A DNA stretch of 64,000 nt from Deinococcus hopiensis KR-140 (GCA_943327755.2 CALPYF020000013.1:37364-101363); one strand, 5' to 3'; counted from the first letter of the stretch, positions 49,668-58,764 are shown. Made by a program: numbers and translations. The notes: generated by a model from the letters alone, not told the origin.

Positions 49668-50081
49668 TTACTTCAGCCCCGTCCCGGCCGCTTCCTGCGC
49701 GGCCTCAGGATGCCCGCGCCATGAGGGCGAGACCGTGCCCGGCGCAATCAGCCACGCGCTGCCGCTGCGCCACGCGGGCAGTCGTCCCTGCGCAGCCCAC
49801 GCGGCTACGCGCTGTTTCGGATGCCCGTGCAGATCCGCCCATTCGGGCAGTGAGACCGCCGGGAGCGTCAGGCGTTCCGCTCGGCTCAGGCGCTTGACCA
49901 CGATCACTGGGAAGGCCGTGCCGTCCGGTCCAGATTCGTCCGGCCGGATCAACCAGCCGACGCTGGACCGCCACGCGCGTACGTCACCTCGTTGCGCCCA
50001 GGTCAGCGCACGTCCACTGCCCAGTCGGTGCGCTGCCGCCCATTCCGAGAGCAGCACGGCCGGGGGAGCGGGATCGGGCAT
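49668..50081 (-). CDS. Protein with two tandem HTH-like repeats (137 aa)
   Basis: A 137-residue protein built from two copies of a roughly 35-residue unit: LSEWAAAHRLGSGRALTWAQRGDVRAWRSSVGWLI and LPEWADLHGHPKQRVAAWAAQGRLPAWRSGSAWLI. Each has the look of an excisionase/AlpA-type winged HTH (helix-turn-helix, then a tryptophan-rich wing). The longer frame to 50321 lies opposite the lipase gene's start and is not supported. CACACT sits 6 nt before ATG 50081. It might regulate the divergent lipase gene. Confidence 0.6.
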   Translation of the reverse strand: MPDPAPPAVLLSEWAAAHRLGSGRALTWAQRGDVRAWRSSVGWLIRPDESGPDGTAFPVIVVKRLSRAERLTLPAVSLPEWADLHGHPKQRVAAWAAQGRLPAWRSGSAWLIAPGTVSPSWRGHPEAAQEAAGTGLK

Positions 50082-50187
50082 GTGCGCAGTGTGCCATGAC
50101 CTGCCCGTCTCTTCACGTGCTGATCTGCTGGTCACTTTCGTCCCCGCCTCAGCCCGCGGGCCTGTACCGTACCGGGAAGGAGACGTC

Positions 50188-52218
50188 ATGCCCGAAGCCC
50201 TCAGGTCACGCCCACCCTCCGCCGTCACCCCCACCAAGGCACCCGCCGCGCCCGCTGCGCCGGTGAAGGTACCCGCGACCACCTGGCCGCCTGCCGTGCT
50301 GGCGGAACTGCAACGCAACACTATTCAGATCCGGAACCGCTACGGGAAGCCTGACCAGATCGCCGCGTACCTCCACGACTGGATCCGCCGGCATACCCAG
50401 GAACAGCTGATGGACAAGACCGTCAAGGCGAACCTGGGCCCCTTGGGGGACATCATCCCCGACTGGGCGGAAGGCGTCAGCACCAGTGTCGCCAACGGCG
50501 TCCTCGGGGCGGCCGCCGCTCAGGATCTCACGACCGGCAGCACCCGACACCTCACGCAGACCCGTCACGACGCGGACCGGGTCGGCCTGACGAACTTCAC
50601 CGGCGCGTACCAGGCCCGGAACGTCTTGAACGGCAGCGCGAACATGGCGCTCCTGAAAGGGCTCCTCTCGGCGATCGTTCCCGCTGACCGCGCGGGCGTC
50701 GCTGCAGCCTACGCCCGTCTCAACGGCGGGAAGACGCTCAGTGCGGCTCTCGGGGAACTCGTCCGCGATCCGAACGCCCGCGCACCCCTGATGGCCCTCC
50801 TCGCACCGCCCATGAGCGAGGCGGTCCTCGCGCACGACGCGTTCCTCGAACAGCTCGCCGTTGGGCTGGTGTACAGCAACCAGTCGGCCCGCGAGATGAA
50901 CACCGACACGCTGGACGAGCGCCGGCACAGCAATCCAGCCGCGCTTCTCGCTCACTTCGGCTTCACGGCCGGTCCGCTCGTGTCCGGCCGTTGGGGCTTC
51001 CAGATGCGGGTCTTCACGCCCATCCCCGGGAAAGCGAAGTGGCCGCAGCCGATCGTGGCATTCCGCGGGACCGAAGGCGTGCAGTTCGACGTGAAGGGCG
51101 ACGCGAGCGCCAAGAAAGCCCAGGCCGCTGGCAAGAACGGGCCGGAGATCGATGAAGCGCGCCAACTGGGCCGGGAAGGCACCGTGGACTCGGTCATCGG
51201 GGACGCCAGCCCCACGCAGATCGGGTGGCTGCAAGTACAACCCAACCGCAAACTCATCGAAGCGAACCTCAGCCGCCTCAAGGGGAAAGCGGTGTCCACC
51301 GGGCACAGCCTCGGCGGTGGTATCGCCCAGCTGGTCACCGCGCTGTACCCTCAGGCCTTCGCGTCCGTCGTGACGTTCCAGGCGCCCGGGATCGACGCGA
51401 ACGAAGTGAACAAGCTTCGCCGTTACAACGCGGGGGACGGGAAGAACGCCCCCATCACGGCCCGGCACTACCGGGTGGATGGGGACATCGTGCCCACCGC
51501 TGGCCAGCGGATGCTCGACGGGACCATCGCGTATTTCGACCGCACCAGTCGCCCGGCCGGGACGACCACGCCGTTCAGCACAAATGTCGCGGAGAACGTG
51601 ACCGCCGGACACGTCACGCCGATGCTCAGCACGTACATCCGAGGATTGAAGCCCGTGCATCCCGACCTGCAGGTGATCGTGAGCCAGGGGCTCCGAGACG
51701 AGGCCACCCTGCAGGGCGGGAAGGACAAACGGGACGTGCAGATGACATTCTCCGGCGCGTACGGTACGGCGCAGGATCCCAGGATCAACACGGAAGCCAA
51801 CCGGAAGAAGTTGACGGGGAACGTTGATCTGATCCCCGGTCAGGATCCCTTCGAGGCGGTCGTGTACGCGAACATCGCGTACAACACGCTGCTGTCTCAT
51901 GTGGAGAACGTCGCGGCCGACAAGAGCGTCAAAACGCTGGCGGAGTTCAGGCAGCGCTGTGACGCGATCTTCCAGAGTGGCCGCCCGCTCCCGCTCGACC
52001 CGGACGACGTGAGTCTCGCCCGCATCCTGAACCTGGATCACTACGAGAAGGATTACGACGCGCGGCCCATGGCGACGGGCGTGGGGTTGCCGGTCTACCC
52101 TATGAAGAGCATGCCTATCGTCACCTACCTCAAAGACGGCGTGAAGATCCCTCCAGAAGTCCTCACGCAGGTTCGCGCCCGGCTCCCGCAGATCTGGCTC
52201 GCATGGAGGGGCGAGTGA
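50188..52218 (+). CDS. Large lipase-like protein, possible toxin
   Basis: A 676-residue protein with a class 3 lipase-like core. IVAFRGTEGVQFDVKGD near residue 290 is the strand before the nucleophile, STGHSLGGGIAQLV holds Ser374, and HYRVDGDIVPTAG near 428 supplies the Asp region. The N-terminal 280 residues are helical with no signal peptide. The C-terminal 200 residues are unassigned. GAAGGAG before ATG 50188 decides the start. A lipoprotein gene overlaps its stop, the gene order of lipase effectors with periplasmic immunity proteins. No secretion apparatus is in the window. Confidence 0.7.
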   Translation: MPEALRSRPPSAVTPTKAPAAPAAPVKVPATTWPPAVLAELQRNTIQIRNRYGKPDQIAAYLHDWIRRHTQEQLMDKTVKANLGPLGDIIPDWAEGVSTSVANGVLGAAAAQDLTTGSTRHLTQTRHDADRVGLTNFTGAYQARNVLNGSANMALLKGLLSAIVPADRAGVAAAYARLNGGKTLSAALGELVRDPNARAPLMALLAPPMSEAVLAHDAFLEQLAVGLVYSNQSAREMNTDTLDERRHSNPAALLAHFGFTAGPLVSGRWGFQMRVFTPIPGKAKWPQPIVAFRGTEGVQFDVKGDASAKKAQAAGKNGPEIDEARQLGREGTVDSVIGDASPTQIGWLQVQPNRKLIEANLSRLKGKAVSTGHSLGGGIAQLVTALYPQAFASVVTFQAPGIDANEVNKLRRYNAGDGKNAPITARHYRVDGDIVPTAGQRMLDGTIAYFDRTSRPAGTTTPFSTNVAENVTAGHVTPMLSTYIRGLKPVHPDLQVIVSQGLRDEATLQGGKDKRDVQMTFSGAYGTAQDPRINTEANRKKLTGNVDLIPGQDPFEAVVYANIAYNTLLSHVENVAADKSVKTLAEFRQRCDAIFQSGRPLPLDPDDVSLARILNLDHYEKDYDARPMATGVGLPVYPMKSMPIVTYLKDGVKIPPEVLTQVRARLPQIWLAWRGE

Positions 52219-52682
52219 AACCCGCGCTGCTCCTGTGTGTTTTCCTGATCGCCTGCCGACCCCCCGAAGCTCAAGTGCAACACACCAAGGGAAACATGGA
52301 AGTGACAGAACGCGTCAACCAAGAGCTCGTCGCCTACTTCTCCGGTCCTGAGTTCAAGGCGTTCGACGCGCAGGAAGTGTACGGACCGGACATTCAGGGC
52401 ACCCATACACTGGGGTTCGTGTCCAGCCTCAGTCGGGAACAGGTTCGCGAACAGGTCGCAGCGATCATTGAGCCGTACGTCGAAGATCAGGTGTGGGCGG
52501 ACGATTACGGGCAGCTGCACGGATCGTTCGTGTTCAAAGGCGCTCCAGACCTCCGGTTCGGGGTCGGCATCGGCATCCTGTCGAGCGACGGGGAGACGTT
52601 CAAGAATCATCCGGAGCTGCTCAAGGGGTACCAGACGGACATCGTGTACACGCAGCCGTTCCGTTGGGAACCGCAGCAGTAG
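52215..52682 (+). CDS. Lipoprotein, possible immunity partner (155 aa)
   Basis: A 155-residue lipoprotein. KPALLLCVFLIAC is a signal peptide with a lipobox ending in the lipidated Cys; the mature part is acidic and soluble (NQELVAYFSGPEFKAFDAQEVYGPDIQGTHTLGFVSSLSREQVREQVAAII...). GTG 52215 overlaps the lipase stop (GTGA) and is preceded by GGAGGGG, so the two are translated together. A membrane-anchored exported protein tied to a lipase suggests an immunity or chaperone role (inference). Confidence 0.7.
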   Translation: MKPALLLCVFLIACRPPEAQVQHTKGNMEVTERVNQELVAYFSGPEFKAFDAQEVYGPDIQGTHTLGFVSSLSREQVREQVAAIIEPYVEDQVWADDYGQLHGSFVFKGAPDLRFGVGIGILSSDGETFKNHPELLKGYQTDIVYTQPFRWEPQQ

Positions 52683-52861
52683 CCCAGAGGTGGTGGAAGA
52701 GGTTCCGAATGGAGTGACCAAAGAGGGTGCAGCAGATGCCGAAATCGACAGGGCACTGCACCCTTGGAACGCCCATCTGAGGCTTGGCCCAGCACGTTTT
52801 TACCGCTTTGGCTCGGTATTCCGGTTTGTCGTGACGGACCGCAGGCACGGGATCCAATTGT

Positions 52862-54094
52862 TTAATACCGCGTGACAGCGTAGGTCTCTGCCAGTGCCAG
52901 CACGTCTTTCGGGTTGAGCACGCCCTTGAACCACACCACCCGTTCCCCGAAATCACTCGGGTCCACGCCCGCCCGCTCCAGATTCAGCCGCTCACTGACG
53001 CACACGATCACGTCCGTCCGCTCCGCCTTGCGCAGCAGATCGAATTTTTTTCTCAAATACTCGGGCCGCCAGTACCCCACGATCTCCACCAGCACACTCC
53101 GGTCCCCCTGCACCAGGCGGAAGTCCGGCAGGATCACGCCCCCCGGCACCGGCACGAGATCCACCTCACGCTCGAGCGTCCAGGGCGTGTCCAGTTTCGC
53201 GAAGCGCTCCGAGAAGCCCGACTCCAACGCGCTGTCATGCTCCGTCGGCGGCGCGTAGTGACTCACGTACCCATCCTCACTCGTGAGCTGAAATGACCAC
53301 TCCGTATCGCCTGGGTCCACCCAGGCGAGATCCTTGCGGGGTTTGAGCGTCGCGCTGAGGTCCCATTTGGTGACGTGCAGCAGCGCCGGGAGGAACTTCG
53401 CCATGCCCAGCCCGTAGCGGGTGGTCGCGCCGAACAGACTCGTCGGGCCGTCCAGGGTCAGCGTGAAGCCCAGCGCGGCGTCCCCTTCCACGGTAGCCAT
53501 CAACCCGAAGAACTTCAGGTACTTCAGGAGCTGCTGGTAGCGCGCCGGTTCGTTCCGGCGCGCGGTGATCACCAGTTCCGTCGCCCGGTACAGCAGGCCC
53601 TGCGCCTGCGCGAGGTCATACCGGTGGATGAGTTCTAAGGGCGCGGGCGGTTCGAACGCCACCAGCGTCTGCTGATCCGGCAGGTCCGCGTACAACGCGG
53701 CCTGCAGGGCCTCCGGAGAGACCGGGGCGTCCGTGCTCAGGGACCGGGAGGCCTGCTCGAGAATCTGGGCGGCCGCCCGGCGACTGGGCACCACCTCCTG
53801 CGCGAGCGTGAACACCCGCTCCCGCGCGAGGCCCGGCTCCACCGGGCCGGCCGCCTCGAAGTCCCCCATGTTCGTCAGGAGGTGCGCGAGGCCCCGCAGA
53901 ACCTTGAAGTCCTGCCGGCCCGCCTCGAGCGCGCGTAGATCCTCGTCGAGGTCGGCGCGGCGCTGCCCGACGTTCGCTTCGAACAGCGCGATCAGGCGCG
54001 CGGCGAGGTCGAGGTTCTGGGTGGTGGGCTTCAGGCGGCGGGGCTCCACGAGCCCCGCCTTCACGCGGAAGAGCAGCAGGTCAGTCGGCAGCAT
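52862..54094 (-). CDS. Bax1-type (DUF790) nuclease partner of XPB
   Basis: A 410-residue DUF790 protein, the family of archaeal Bax1. In archaea it binds XPB and cuts DNA near bubbles. Recognisable parts are the N-terminal LLLFRVKAGLVEPRRL, a central VVPSRRAAAQ...YGLGMAKFLPALL region, and the C-terminal endonuclease-like core VPGGVILPDFRLVQGDRSVLVEIVGYWRPEYLRKKFDLLRKAERTDVIVCVSE. That core has the D...E.(x).K-type arrangement of a restriction-endonuclease fold. It is encoded 38 nt downstream of the XPB gene. Confidence 0.82.
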   Translation of the reverse strand: MLPTDLLLFRVKAGLVEPRRLKPTTQNLDLAARLIALFEANVGQRRADLDEDLRALEAGRQDFKVLRGLAHLLTNMGDFEAAGPVEPGLARERVFTLAQEVVPSRRAAAQILEQASRSLSTDAPVSPEALQAALYADLPDQQTLVAFEPPAPLELIHRYDLAQAQGLLYRATELVITARRNEPARYQQLLKYLKFFGLMATVEGDAALGFTLTLDGPTSLFGATTRYGLGMAKFLPALLHVTKWDLSATLKPRKDLAWVDPGDTEWSFQLTSEDGYVSHYAPPTEHDSALESGFSERFAKLDTPWTLEREVDLVPVPGGVILPDFRLVQGDRSVLVEIVGYWRPEYLRKKFDLLRKAERTDVIVCVSERLNLERAGVDPSDFGERVVWFKGVLNPKDVLALAETYAVTRY

Positions 54095-54132
54095 AGGGGA
54101 GGGGAGAGGAGCACTGGGGCATGGGGGTCGGG

Positions 54133-55536
54133 TCAGCCGGCATTGAGGTCCTGATACGAGTCGGCGATCTCCCGCGCATTCATGCTGCCCGGATACTGTC
54201 CGCGACGCTGCTGACTGACGCGCTCCTCGCTCGTGCCCTCGGTGATCACTTCATATAGCACGGCCTGTTTGCCCTCGGCTCGGCGCAGGATCCGCCCGAG
54301 CCGCTGGATGTGTTCCCGTTCGGTCGCGGTGCCGGACAGCACCACCGCCACGCTCGCCTCGGGCACGTCCACGCCCTCGTTCAGCACGCGGCTGGTGACC
54401 AGGATGCGGTACGCGCCGCTGCGGAACCGGTCAAGGAGCGCCACGCGCTCCTTGACCGGCGTCTGGTGCGTGATGGCGGGAATGAGGAACTCCCGGCTGA
54501 TGCGGTACACCGTGGCGTTGTCGTCCGTGAAGATCAGCGTCCGCGCCTTCGGGTGGTTCGCGAGGACTTCCTCGAGGACGCGGAGTTTGCCATCGGTGCC
54601 GTACGCCAGGGATTTCGCCTCACGGTGCGCGAGCATCGCGCGCCGCCCGTGGGGCGTCCCGCTCGCCATGATGAACTGCTTCCAGCCGTCCAGTGACCCG
54701 AGCTTGATGCCACTCAGGCGCAGGAAGTCGTTGCGGACCCGGATCAGGTCGTCGTAGCGGCGCTGCTCGAGCTCACTCAGGCGCACGCGGATCACCACGT
54801 CCCGGTAGTCCGCCAGGGTGTCGCCCGCGAGGTCCTCGGGGGCGACCTGGAAGACCACCGGGCCGATCAGCCGGTCGAGGTCCCGCTCACGCCCGTCGCT
54901 GCGTTTGGGCGTGGCAGTCAGGCCGAGACGGTACGGGGCGATCCCCATCTCTGCGATCACGCGCGTGAAGTCGCTGGGGAGGTGGTGGGCCTCGTCGAAG
55001 ATCTGCAGGGCGTACCGCCCGGCGAGCGTCTCGGCGTGAATGGCGGCGGAATCGTAGGTGCTGACGAGCAGGGGCGTCTCGTCGTGACTGCCGCCCCCGA
55101 GCAGGCCGACGGGCGTGTCGGGGAACGCGGCGGTGAGGCCGGCGTACCACTGCTGGAGGAGGTCGAGGGTGGGCACGCAGATCAGGGCGCTGCGGGGCGT
55201 GTCCCGCAGCGCGAGCTGGGCGACCAGGGTCTTCCCGGCGCCGGTGGGGAGCACGACGACGCCGCGGCGACCGGCGCGTTTCCAGGCATTGAGCGCCTGG
55301 GTCTGGTGCGGGTAGGGCGTGACGTCACGGGCGTACCCGAGCTGCAGGGGTTCGAAGGCAGCGGCACTGTCCTTGAAGGGGAGACCGGCGGCGCGCAGGG
55401 CCTCGACGATCTCGCGGTAGCGCCCGCCCGGGGCTCGCCAGGACTGACTGCGGTCATCCCACGTGAAGAAGTCACGGACGGCCTTGGGGGCGTCCTGGGT
55501 AACGAGGGTGCCCCGGTCGAGGCGGAGGGCGAACAC
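54133..55536 (-). CDS. XPB-type DNA helicase
   Basis: A 467-residue SF2 helicase of the XPB/Rad25 family. An N-terminal damage-recognition-like region is followed by Walker A (LPTGAGKT, 96-103), DEAH (181-184), LTATPKRSDGRE with an RED-like loop, TLIFTDDNATVYRI, LVTSRVLNEGVDVPEA and QRLGRILRRAEGKQ. With Bax1 it forms the helicase-nuclease pair known from archaea and some bacteria, inferred to act in excision repair or bubble cleavage. GTG 55536 lies 6 nt after TAACAT, a leaderless arrangement. Confidence 0.88.
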   Translation of the reverse strand: MFALRLDRGTLVTQDAPKAVRDFFTWDDRSQSWRAPGGRYREIVEALRAAGLPFKDSAAAFEPLQLGYARDVTPYPHQTQALNAWKRAGRRGVVVLPTGAGKTLVAQLALRDTPRSALICVPTLDLLQQWYAGLTAAFPDTPVGLLGGGSHDETPLLVSTYDSAAIHAETLAGRYALQIFDEAHHLPSDFTRVIAEMGIAPYRLGLTATPKRSDGRERDLDRLIGPVVFQVAPEDLAGDTLADYRDVVIRVRLSELEQRRYDDLIRVRNDFLRLSGIKLGSLDGWKQFIMASGTPHGRRAMLAHREAKSLAYGTDGKLRVLEEVLANHPKARTLIFTDDNATVYRISREFLIPAITHQTPVKERVALLDRFRSGAYRILVTSRVLNEGVDVPEASVAVVLSGTATEREHIQRLGRILRRAEGKQAVLYEVITEGTSEERVSQQRRGQYPGSMNAREIADSYQDLNAG

Positions 55537-55542
55537 GCGCTT

Positions 55543-55548
55543 ATGTTA
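55543..55548 (-). promoter_or_regulatory. TANNNT box of the XPB/Bax1 operon
   Basis: TAACAT on the minus strand, 6 nt before the GTG start at 55536. Confidence 0.5.
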
Positions 55549-55778
55549 GCGGGAGGGGGAGACCAGGCGTCGTGTGTGAGGTCGCGTTCGCTGAGTACAG
55601 TCGAATCGACCCTGGACTGGATGCCTAGTCGAGGGAAGGACGTCGTGACTCAGGTCGATGGAGGCGCTTCCCACTGCTGCCGCTACCAACCGGCGTGTGA
55701 CCGCTGAGCGAGGGCGACGTGCTCGCGCGGCTGCTCGCGCTGAATCTGGAACGGGCGAACCTGGAGACCGGCGAGGTG

Positions 55779-55784
55779 TAGCCT
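55779..55784 (+). promoter_or_regulatory. TANNNT box of the PH-like gene
   Basis: TAGCCT, 5 nt before ATG 55790. The roughly 230 bp between it and the XPB start hold no convincing gene. Confidence 0.4.
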
Positions 55785-55789
55785 GAGCC

Positions 55790-56209
55790 ATGTACCGACG
55801 CGTCGACCGGTTGGACGGGGTGGTCTGGGCACTGGCGGCAGTGTACGCCGCCGCACTCATTCTGGTGCGGCTGGGTGCGCCGGCCGGCGGACTTCTTCCT
55901 CCCCTGCTGATTTCAGGCCTCGCGGCCGCATTGATGAGTCGCATGACCACAGAGGTCCGCGACGGTGAGTTCACGGTCTCGTTAGGGCCCGGATGGTTGG
56001 CCACTCGGATCCCGACCCGGAGCATCACGCGAATTGACCGCGTCGAATTGCAGCCATGGCAGGGCTACGGGTTGCGCTTGGGGCCAGGGCGACTGCTGTA
56101 CCGACTGTGGGGGGATGAGGGCTTACAGCTCACTTTAAGCGGCGGGCGAGTGCTCACCGTGACCAGCACGGACCTGGGCGGCCTCACCCAGGCCCTGCAT
56201 GCCGGCTGA
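55790..56209 (+). CDS. Membrane protein with PH-like domain (139 aa)
   Basis: Two N-terminal hydrophobic segments (GVVWALAAVYAAALILV; LLPPLLISGLAAALMS) are followed by a strand-rich cytoplasmic part (TEVRDGEFTVSLGPGWLATRIPTRSITRIDRVELQPWQGYGLRLGPGRLLYRL...GRVLTVTSTDLGGL), the usual layout of bacterial PH-domain membrane proteins. Its function is unknown. Confidence 0.65.
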   Translation: MYRRVDRLDGVVWALAAVYAAALILVRLGAPAGGLLPPLLISGLAAALMSRMTTEVRDGEFTVSLGPGWLATRIPTRSITRIDRVELQPWQGYGLRLGPGRLLYRLWGDEGLQLTLSGGRVLTVTSTDLGGLTQALHAG

Positions 56210-56219
56210 TGCCGCCGGT

Positions 56220-56378
56220 TCAGCGGAGACGACGGGCAATCCCCAGCGCGACCAGAACACAGGTGGCGCTGACGAGGAGGCGGGCCAGGGTGTGGCGCTG
56301 GAGGAGCGTGACGTCAACGGTTACGGGCAAAGCGGCCATCATAAGGAGCAGGAACGCGAGGGACGCGGCGGGGTTCAT
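56220..56378 (-). CDS. Small two-pass membrane protein (52 aa)
   Basis: A 52-residue frame with two hydrophobic segments (AASLAFLLLMMAALPVTVDV; LARLLVSATCVLVALGIA). CAGGAAG lies about 6 nt before the ATG. It follows the PAP2 gene on the same strand, 42 nt away, and is probably in its operon. Confidence 0.5.
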   Translation of the reverse strand: MNPAASLAFLLLMMAALPVTVDVTLLQRHTLARLLVSATCVLVALGIARRLR

Positions 56379-56420
56379 GGTGACTTCCTGGCACGCGGCG
56401 TGCGGAGCAACCTCGAGTGA

Positions 56421-56969
56421 TCAGTGGGACGTCTGCGGTGACGTGCCGTTCAGGAGTGGCCTGCGCCACTGAGCTGGCAGTGGCATCAGCCACGCAGCAG
56501 TCAGGCTCAGCGCCGCGATCACGAGGCTGCCCAGCACATCCAGGGTGTGGTGTGCGCCGATGCCGAGTCGTCCGGCTGCGATGGCCAGGGTGCCCAGGGC
56601 GAAGGCGGGCCACGCGCGGCTCAGCCACGCCATCGATCCGGTGATCAGGGCCGCCATCAGGACGTGGTCGCTGGGGAAGCCGTTGTCCGTCGACGCGTGC
56701 GTGAGGGGCGCGTAGTGCTCGGCGATGAAGGGGCGGGGATCATGCACCGCGTGACCCAGGAAGAGGGTCAGCAGAATGGCGATCACACCGGAGCACACCA
56801 TGCGGAGCAGGAGGGCGCGGGTGAGGCGGTGGCGGCGCAGGGCAAGGACGGTCAGGAACCCCGCTGCCAACACGGCAATGAGGTCAGCGGCGAGGAACAC
56901 GACGGTCCGACCATTTGCCGGTGAGTGGGTGGCGGCGTGGTGCAGGACCTGCTGCAGGGCGTCGGTCAT
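56421..56969 (-). CDS. PAP2-family membrane phosphatase
   Basis: A 182-residue integral membrane phosphatase. The three phosphatase signature parts are visible: HDPRPF, NGFPSDHVLM with the catalytic His, and GRLGIGAHHTLDV with the nucleophilic His. Five to six hydrophobic segments surround them. It likely acts on a lipid phosphate such as undecaprenyl or phosphatidic acid. CACACT lies 6 nt before ATG 56969. Confidence 0.8.
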   Translation of the reverse strand: MTDALQQVLHHAATHSPANGRTVVFLAADLIAVLAAGFLTVLALRRHRLTRALLLRMVCSGVIAILLTLFLGHAVHDPRPFIAEHYAPLTHASTDNGFPSDHVLMAALITGSMAWLSRAWPAFALGTLAIAAGRLGIGAHHTLDVLGSLVIAALSLTAAWLMPLPAQWRRPLLNGTSPQTSH

Positions 56970-57136
56970 GATCAGAGTGTGCGCGCCGTCTGGCCCACTG
57001 CCATCCGCAAAAAGAGGGTCGCGCTGAACGTGAAGTGGATCAGGGAGGCGCGCTCTGCTCCAATGACGTTGGCTGTCCGCCGCTGTAACGATTTCCAGCT
57101 TTCCCAGCCCCGGCTTCTGCCCGGCGTGGGGTCACG

Positions 57137-57271
57137 TTGAAATCCAGCAGGATCCAGCTCTCGCTGCTGTTCGCCATCGTCGCGCTCAGCAGCGCTTCCT
57201 ACGCTGGCCCCTGGTGGACCGATGTGAACACACGACCAGAGTGCTGGAGGTTACGGCGCAGGTCGCTTTGA
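57137..57271 (+). pseudogene. Possible remnant of an exported protein (44 codons)
   Basis: A TTG-started frame whose first 23 residues look like a signal peptide (LKSSRIQLSLLFAIVALSSASYA) but which stops after 44 codons; the following sequence is partly open in other frames. It may be the 5' end of a decayed secreted-protein gene. The rest of 56970-57438 shows nothing convincing. Confidence 0.3.
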
Positions 57272-57438
57272 AACGCACCAGTCAGTCCTGGTTTGCCCGT
57301 GTTGGTCCTCGTCGCGCAGTCCCTCAGCCGTCCGCGCTGCCCAGCGACCAGGGGTTCTTCCTGCTCCTGGGCAGCGTTTCGCGGGGGGCCGCCGTTCTGG
57401 GAACATGTCGACCCTCAACGGGGGAAGCCCGCATCCTC

Positions 57439-57957
57439 TCACGGCACGGTGCAGTTTCTGGCTACAGGCTTCAGACTTGGCAGCACGTAGGACCAGGTGG
57501 ACGTGGTGTTCTGCCCATGACTCGTGTACTTCACGCAGAGACCACTTGATTTGAGCGCGAGAGCGAGGGGTGGGTCACCGTGACGCGTACTCGACGGAAT
57601 GACCACGCCCTGTCGCTGGCCCTGGCGGTTCCACAGGTGAACGGTGTTGTACCCGGCACCAATGAGGTACTGACTGTCTGATGTCCAGAGCAGCTGCCGC
57701 ACGAAACTGCGTTCAAGAATCAGCACCGGCCGTCCTATTTGGGCCAGTCGCACTTCGCATCCCTCGAAGCGGAGCAATTCCCAGCAGAAGCGAACGGCCG
57801 CTGCCTTGCGGTCCGGGCTGTACTGGGTTTCCACGTGTTCCCAGCGATAGTCATCGGAAACCGGGCTTTGTACGGTTGCCTGCTGTCCACCCGAGAAGGT
57901 CACCACGACCGGTGAAGGGGAAGAAGCACCCACCAGTGCAAGCAGCAATGCGAACAT
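57439..57957 (-). CDS. Exported hypothetical protein, beta-propeller-like (172 aa)
   Basis: A short signal peptide (MFALLLALVGASS) is followed by a strand-rich sequence with propeller-like repeats (YSPDRKAAAVRFCWELLRFEGCEVRLAQIGRPVLILE; LLWTSDSQYLIGAGYNTVHLWNRQGQ). The W-TSD-SQYLIGAG..TVHLWN unit resembles a WD40 blade, but one or two blades only. TACAGT lies 5 nt before ATG 57957. Confidence 0.6.
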   Translation of the reverse strand: MFALLLALVGASSPSPVVVTFSGGQQATVQSPVSDDYRWEHVETQYSPDRKAAAVRFCWELLRFEGCEVRLAQIGRPVLILERSFVRQLLWTSDSQYLIGAGYNTVHLWNRQGQRQGVVIPSSTRHGDPPLALALKSSGLCVKYTSHGQNTTSTWSYVLPSLKPVARNCTVP

Positions 57958-58237
57958 GGCTCACTGTACGCGCCGGTTCTACGCTCGCCGCCCACAGGCT
58001 CTTGATCCCTGCGTCAGTTGAGAGCGTGCCAGCGTGACGCTGCGCTTACGTCTGTACAGGACGGTGGTGGGTTTCCTGGGCTCGCCAGACCTTGCACGGC
58101 TGACCAAAAGCGCTCCGAATCAAGACGCGGATCAGCAAACCAGAGCTGAAGCGCAGAACCAGAGAGGCCTGCGTCGGGGGCGCTGTCGCAGCGGACGATG
58201 AAGCCCCGGCGCTCCGGGCCAGCGTAGGGTGGGCGGC

Positions 58238-58486
58238 ATGGACGTCCGAAACCTGACCCTCATTGAGATCGCGGATCTGCTGGACGAGGCGTGGCTGGCC
58301 GACCTGGGCACTGGGAAGGACGGGCTGGACGAAGCCACGCGCGCGGCGCTGGCGGACCGCCCGGGCTGCGACGAGGACCTGCGCGCCGAGGTGTGGGCCG
58401 CGTGGCGCATCGCGCGCTGCACTCCCAGGATCAGGACTTCGGCGAGTACCATGCCCAGTATCACCTGCTTGCTGACGCGCATGTAA
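58238..58486 (+). CDS. Small protein, possibly truncated (82 aa)
   Basis: The first 55 residues look genuine (MDVRNLTLIEIADLLDEAWLADLGTGKDGLDEATRAALADRPGCDEDLRAEVWAAWRIARC), helical and acidic; the last 25 are Thr/Ser/Arg-rich and probably out of the original frame. TAGGGT is 7 nt before the ATG. It is likely a gene truncated at its 3' end. Confidence 0.45.
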   Translation: MDVRNLTLIEIADLLDEAWLADLGTGKDGLDEATRAALADRPGCDEDLRAEVWAAWRIARCTPRIRTSASTMPSITCLLTRM

Positions 58487-58764
58487 GCCACTCCAATGAG
58501 GATAGCTTGACCCTGCCGGCGTCCACGGCTGGCTTCCGTATGGAGGCCTCCAGAACAGCATGCGGCTAGAGCACGTACCTTCGGCCAGCGAGGCAGACGA
58601 CGCAGGAAAACGTCCAGCGTGCAGGCCCCAGATCGGTCTGTTTGGCTTTGGTCATTTCGAATAGAGCCCCAAAACACATGAGCAGATGTCCAATGCCAGG
58701 GCGTATGACCCATGTGGCGCACCCCCGCTGGTCAATCTGGCGTGACAGGGCCCCCTCGCCTGGG

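Noticed and set aside
57214..57549. 111-codon plus-strand ORF
   Set aside because: Overlaps the end of the exported propeller-like gene on the other strand and lacks coding character after the first 40 residues; at most part of a decayed gene.
58132..58722. 196-codon minus-strand ORF containing a hydrophobic segment
   Set aside because: Most of it is Ser/Arg-rich shadow of the 58238 gene; the hydrophobic piece is short and unsupported by a ribosome site.
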